From Chloroflexota bacterium (lineage in GTDB: Bacteria; Chloroflexota; UBA6077; CF-72), in NCBI GenBank assembly GCA_005883405.1, contig VBGG01000166.1, forward strand, positions 1 to 36,271: 36,271 nucleotides of DNA, given 5' to 3'. How positions within the stretch are numbered: the first letter of the stretch is position 1; every line of letters begins with the position of its first letter. The notes below the pieces were generated by a model. It searched no databases. It was given only the letters and a program-made list of their open reading frames with translations, and was not told where the DNA came from. Below, piece by piece: positions 33,656-36,271 of the stretch. The position numbers were made by a program, and so were the translations under genes.

Positions 33656-34254
33656 GTCGTTTTTCGTGCCAGCGCGCGGCTCTGGGGACCGAGGCGCGTC
33701 TCGATGTCGACCTTCGATGCCTTCACATACACGCCGGATTCGTCTGCTCGCTCGATCCATTCGGCCGGGATGCGAATGTCGTGGCCGAAAATTCCGTCGG
33801 CCCGTATCCAGAAGGCGTCCAGCTCGCCTGTTACCGGATCGAGCTCGACCTGGTCCACGCGCCCGATGTCACCATCAATCGCGTGCACTCGCGCACCACT
33901 GGTGATGTCGACATGGTGCTGGCCGAGTCTTTTTCTCTGCCAGACGGGAATATAGAAAGTTCCGTCGGGGTACGGTCCGGCCGCGGTCCATGCTGGCGGC
34001 GGAGCGAGGAGCTCGTTGTAGGCGAACTCCGGGAGCTGGTCGAGTTCATTCTCGTCCAGCGTCAGAACGACTTCGTCACCGACGGCTCGCTCGATGAAGT
34101 CCAGTGGGACGAGGACGTCGCGACTCAGCAAGTGTCCCTTCAGAACGACAATTCCGGTGACCGAGTTGTCATCCAGGTCAACGAGTACGCGGTGCACATG
34201 GCCGACATCGCGGCCGTGCCGCGTGCGGACGCGGGCGCCAATTTCGATCTTCAT
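33652..34254 (-). CDS. Two-PRC-barrel domain protein
   Basis: The 200-residue protein has an N-terminal PRC-barrel (IGARVRTRHGRDVGHVHRVLVD and a strand ending VLVPLDFIERAVGDEVVLTL, about 5-70), then a linker with aromatic residues. A second PRC-like unit follows (ARVHAIDGDIGRVDQVELDP, then FGHDIRIPAEWIERADESGVYV, about 120-185). PRC-barrels mediate protein and RNA contacts in photosynthetic, RimM and stress proteins. ATG 34254 overlaps the stop of the CBS/BON gene by 4 bp, so both are translated together and share repeated PRC units. Confidence 0.85.
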   Translation of the reverse strand: MKIEIGARVRTRHGRDVGHVHRVLVDLDDNSVTGIVVLKGHLLSRDVLVPLDFIERAVGDEVVLTLDENELDQLPEFAYNELLAPPPAWTAAGPYPDGTFYIPVWQRKRLGQHHVDITSGARVHAIDGDIGRVDQVELDPVTGELDAFWIRADGIFGHDIRIPAEWIERADESGVYVKASKVDIETRLGPQSRALARKTT

Positions 34255-36008
34255 TTCATCTGTTTCCAGTTTCGGCCGGCCGAGTTAAAAAACGCGTATG
34301 GCGCGCGCGTGAAAAGCTTATTGACGACGGACTCCACGCCCGGAAGGCCACGCGCCAGGCGCTCGGCCGCTGCGCTCACCTCAGGTGTTGCGGCTCGACC
34401 GCGCAGTGTCACCCTACCCAGAAGGGCTGACACCTCGAGGTCCTGGATATCCAGACCTTCTCCACGCAGCGCCCGCTCGACACCGACGACAAGCTCTTCA
34501 TCTGCAATCAGCTGGTTGTCGACCGACAGAACGCCGGGAGTGCTGCGTGCCAGCTCCTCGGCGGCTTGTTTCAGGTCGCAGGTGCGCACGCGTCCGCTCA
34601 GGCGGACAAACCCTCCGTACACCTCGATCTTCTGCGTGTAACGATCGATGCCCTGAAACCGCGGATCCTCGTTCAGACGCCGTAACAGCTCGATGCGCAT
34701 GTCGTCGTCTGAGCGAAACTCTGGCAGGTCCAGGAGATCATCGCGGCTTGCTACAAGCTCGATACGTTCCGGGGTGATGGAGCGTGCCCAGCTGAGGGGA
34801 ATCACCACGTCGCGCGGAAGGAGCAACGCGCTCGAGATGCGGACAACGAGGTGCGTCACTGCGCCACTCTGCCGATCGAGCACGACGCGGCGTACCCTGC
34901 CCGCCGGGCCATCGGTGCACATTACTTCTGTTCCGACTGAGACGTTCGGCGGCACGTAGTCGGGAAAACGGTCGAGGTCGCACGCGTCCGCGCGGAGGTA
35001 CGCGACATCCTCGTCGGTGCGTTCGATGACCTCGAGCGGAATCACCACGGACCGATTACCGCGCCGAACAACGACCTGCCGTACACGAGGGCTGCCCGGA
35101 TCGGCAATCAATCGTTCAACCTGGCCTACAACATCGCCGCCGCAAATCACCTCTTTTCCAATGCCTAGCTCCACGAACGCTGCGCGGTGTGTGGTTGCTG
35201 TTGTTGTTTGAATGCGCAGGTCGCGCAGACGCGGTCCGTCGACCGAGAGCACTTCGATACATATGCCTGGCAGCTGGACCACGTCGCCAGGTTTCGGCAC
35301 GCGCCTGAGGTGGTCGTACACCAGCCCACCAATCGTCGCGAAACGAGTTTTGGGGAATCGCACGTCGAGTACCCGTTCGAGCTGATGCAACCTGGCCGTG
35401 GCCCCCACAACCGCGATGCCGTTGTCGATTCGACGGATTGCAGCCCGGCTGTCGTCCGAGTATTCATCTGGAACGGGGCCGACGAACTGCTCGAGCAGAT
35501 CCTCGAGCGTCACGAGACCGGCAAACCCGCCGCGCTCGTCCACGACGAGCGCGATGTGGGCGGCTTGACTACGCATCGCCCGCACCGCCTCGAGTACCGA
35601 CAGGGTGTCGGGCAGAGACAGCGCCGGACGTGCCAACTTGCCTGCCCTTGGCAAACCGCGCGATGACGTGGTCCGCGTTGCCAGCTCGCGCAGAAGGTCC
35701 AGCGCGTGCAAAATGCCGATCGGCCGATCCGGGCTATCACGGTACACCAGTGCGCGTGTGTGGCCGTATGCTGCCATCTGCCGCGCTGCTTCCCGGGCGG
35801 AGCAGTTTTCAGAGACAGCCACGACGTCCACGCGAGGAACCATCACATCGCGCAGCGTCAGCTCGGGCAAGCTCAGGGTCGCTTCCAGGTATTCGAGCAG
35901 GTCGGGTGGAATGGCACCAGTGCCAACAGCCGCTCGTACCAGCGCATGAAGAGATGCGCCGTCTCGTGGCGGAAACAGTCGAGCGAGCATGCGATACGCG
36001 AGGGTCAA
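34251..36008 (-). CDS. Multidomain CBS - CorC/HlyC - PRC - PRC - BON - BON protein
   Basis: The 585 residues show in order: a CBS pair (about 50-175; LRDVMVPRVDVVAVS, VTLEDLLEQFVGPVPDEY), a CorC_HlyC transporter-associated domain (about 190-270; RFATIGGLVYDHLRRVPKPGD), two PRC-barrel-like units (about 278-350 and 355-430), and two BON domains (about 435-502 and 505-568; GFVRLSGRVRT and GRVTLRGRAATPEVS). The usual DUF21/CNNM membrane domain of CorC-like proteins is missing, so the protein should be soluble or peripheral. TTG 36008 overlaps the upstream stop; ATG 35990 (MLARLFPPRDG) is an alternative. CBS domains suggest adenosine-nucleotide sensing. Confidence 0.85.
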   Translation of the reverse strand: MTLAYRMLARLFPPRDGASLHALVRAAVGTGAIPPDLLEYLEATLSLPELTLRDVMVPRVDVVAVSENCSAREAARQMAAYGHTRALVYRDSPDRPIGILHALDLLRELATRTTSSRGLPRAGKLARPALSLPDTLSVLEAVRAMRSQAAHIALVVDERGGFAGLVTLEDLLEQFVGPVPDEYSDDSRAAIRRIDNGIAVVGATARLHQLERVLDVRFPKTRFATIGGLVYDHLRRVPKPGDVVQLPGICIEVLSVDGPRLRDLRIQTTTATTHRAAFVELGIGKEVICGGDVVGQVERLIADPGSPRVRQVVVRRGNRSVVIPLEVIERTDEDVAYLRADACDLDRFPDYVPPNVSVGTEVMCTDGPAGRVRRVVLDRQSGAVTHLVVRISSALLLPRDVVIPLSWARSITPERIELVASRDDLLDLPEFRSDDDMRIELLRRLNEDPRFQGIDRYTQKIEVYGGFVRLSGRVRTCDLKQAAEELARSTPGVLSVDNQLIADEELVVGVERALRGEGLDIQDLEVSALLGRVTLRGRAATPEVSAAAERLARGLPGVESVVNKLFTRAPYAFFNSAGRNWKQMK

Positions 36009-36271
36009 GGCCCCTCGTGCTGGAGTGCGTCGTCGATCAGGCGCGCTGCGAGTTCGGCCTGGATGCGAACCTCGCGGGCGACCTGGCGCAAGTCACTGGA
36101 CGTAGAAGTTCGGCCGACAAGCCGGTTTTCGGTACGAGACGCAGTCGGCCGAACTTCTGTGACGTTTGGCCTAGGAAGGCGGCAGGCGCTCTCAGAGTCT
36201 CCCTGAAGGTTCTCGGCCGCCTTCCCAGGCTCCTGTGCGAGGCTGACTTCCAGCAATGCGGCGTACTCGCG
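36005..36271 (-). CDS. C-terminal end of an unidentified protein (partial)
   Basis: The frame is open from the right window edge to TGA at 36007-36005, about 88 codons. It reads REYAALLEVSLAQEPG, a central Ser/Arg/Thr-rich stretch, and a helical end QVAREVRIQAELAARLIDDA. The stop overlaps the start of the CBS/BON gene, as expected for an operon member. The centre coincides with two long inverted repeats, so part of the coding sequence may derive from an inserted element. No family recognised. Confidence 0.45.
   Translation of the reverse strand, partial: REYAALLEVSLAQEPGKAAENLQGDSESACRLPRPNVTEVRPTASRTENRLVGRTSTSSDLRQVAREVRIQAELAARLIDDALQHEGP
36104..36158. repeat. 15-bp perfect inverted repeat with 25-nt spacer
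   Basis: AGAAGTTCGGCCGAC at 36104-36118 is the exact reverse complement of GTCGGCCGAACTTCT at 36144-36158. The spacer is 25 nt. The structure lies inside an open frame and is followed within 12 bp by a second inverted repeat. Confidence 0.9.
36170..36229. repeat. 14-bp inverted repeat (one G-T) with 32-nt spacer
   Basis: CCTAGGAAGGCGGC at 36170-36183 pairs with GCCGCCTTCCCAGG at 36216-36229 with one wobble position. Together with the repeat at 36104-36158 it forms a twin stem-loop unit of 126 bp. Confidence 0.85.

Noticed and set aside
36104-36229. CRISPR-like repeats
   Set aside because: The repeats are inverted pairs with different sequences, not direct repeats with regular spacers, and no cas genes are present.

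Overview
The window is GC-rich bacterial DNA with tightly packed operons, many 4-bp ATGA/GTGA overlaps and frequent GTG starts. The gene repertoire (split transketolases, Opp-type sugar importers, many sugar and flavin oxidoreductases, PRC-barrel and stress proteins) fits a soil or thermophilic Chloroflexota-like heterotroph. That assignment is an inference; there is no rRNA or tRNA in the window to settle it.

Layout. (1) 1-4355: the tail of an alditol-oxidase-like gene, then three small peptides sharing an ELPxRxxLSL block and a Gln/Pro/Gly tail, a secreted small protein with a similar tail, a strong hairpin, and a membrane M50 metalloprotease with a PqqD-like N-terminal domain. This looks like an undescribed modified or processed peptide cassette. 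(2) 4386-8307: a LacI-type effector domain without a DNA-binding domain, an SDR oxidoreductase and the glycogen branching enzyme GlgB. (3) 8346-21349: a SorC-family regulator divergent from an eleven-gene catabolic operon: a 56-aa protein, split transketolase, FGGY kinase, a frameshifted TIM-barrel sugar isomerase, a five-gene Opp-type importer and a cytoplasmic DUF5060/DUF5605 glycoside hydrolase. The isomerase/kinase/two-subunit transketolase set matches the known D-apiose to apulose route. (4) 21377-23655: a two-component flavin monooxygenase, its FMN reductase and a RidA protein. (5) 23704-27943: a four-gene sugar-acid/hydroxyacid operon (enolase-superfamily dehydratase, D-2-hydroxyacid dehydrogenase, SDR, LarA-like protein). 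(6) 28059-29907: an ArfB-like ribosome-rescue factor divergent from a ClpN-plus-ribbon-helix-helix protein, then a GlsB-type membrane protein. (7) About 29930-31715: gene remnants (a stress-protein tail, a GH13 amylase start, an internally deleted LLM oxidoreductase, a Crp/Fnr tail) interspersed with a Cys-rich mini-protein and an adenylate kinase. (8) 31737-36271: an aldo/keto reductase, a redoxin with an in-frame UGA at its only redox position followed by a SECIS-like hairpin, a PRC-barrel protein, a CBS-CorC-PRC-PRC-BON-BON protein, and a partial frame carrying two long inverted repeats.

The most interesting items are the probable selenocysteine redoxin (32666-33259), the peptide/M50 cassette (465-4355), and the putative apiose operon with intracellular glycosidase (9525-21349). 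Several genes show frameshifts (M50 tail, isomerase, perhaps the adenylate kinase start). Some may be assembly or sequencing errors, so read support should be checked.
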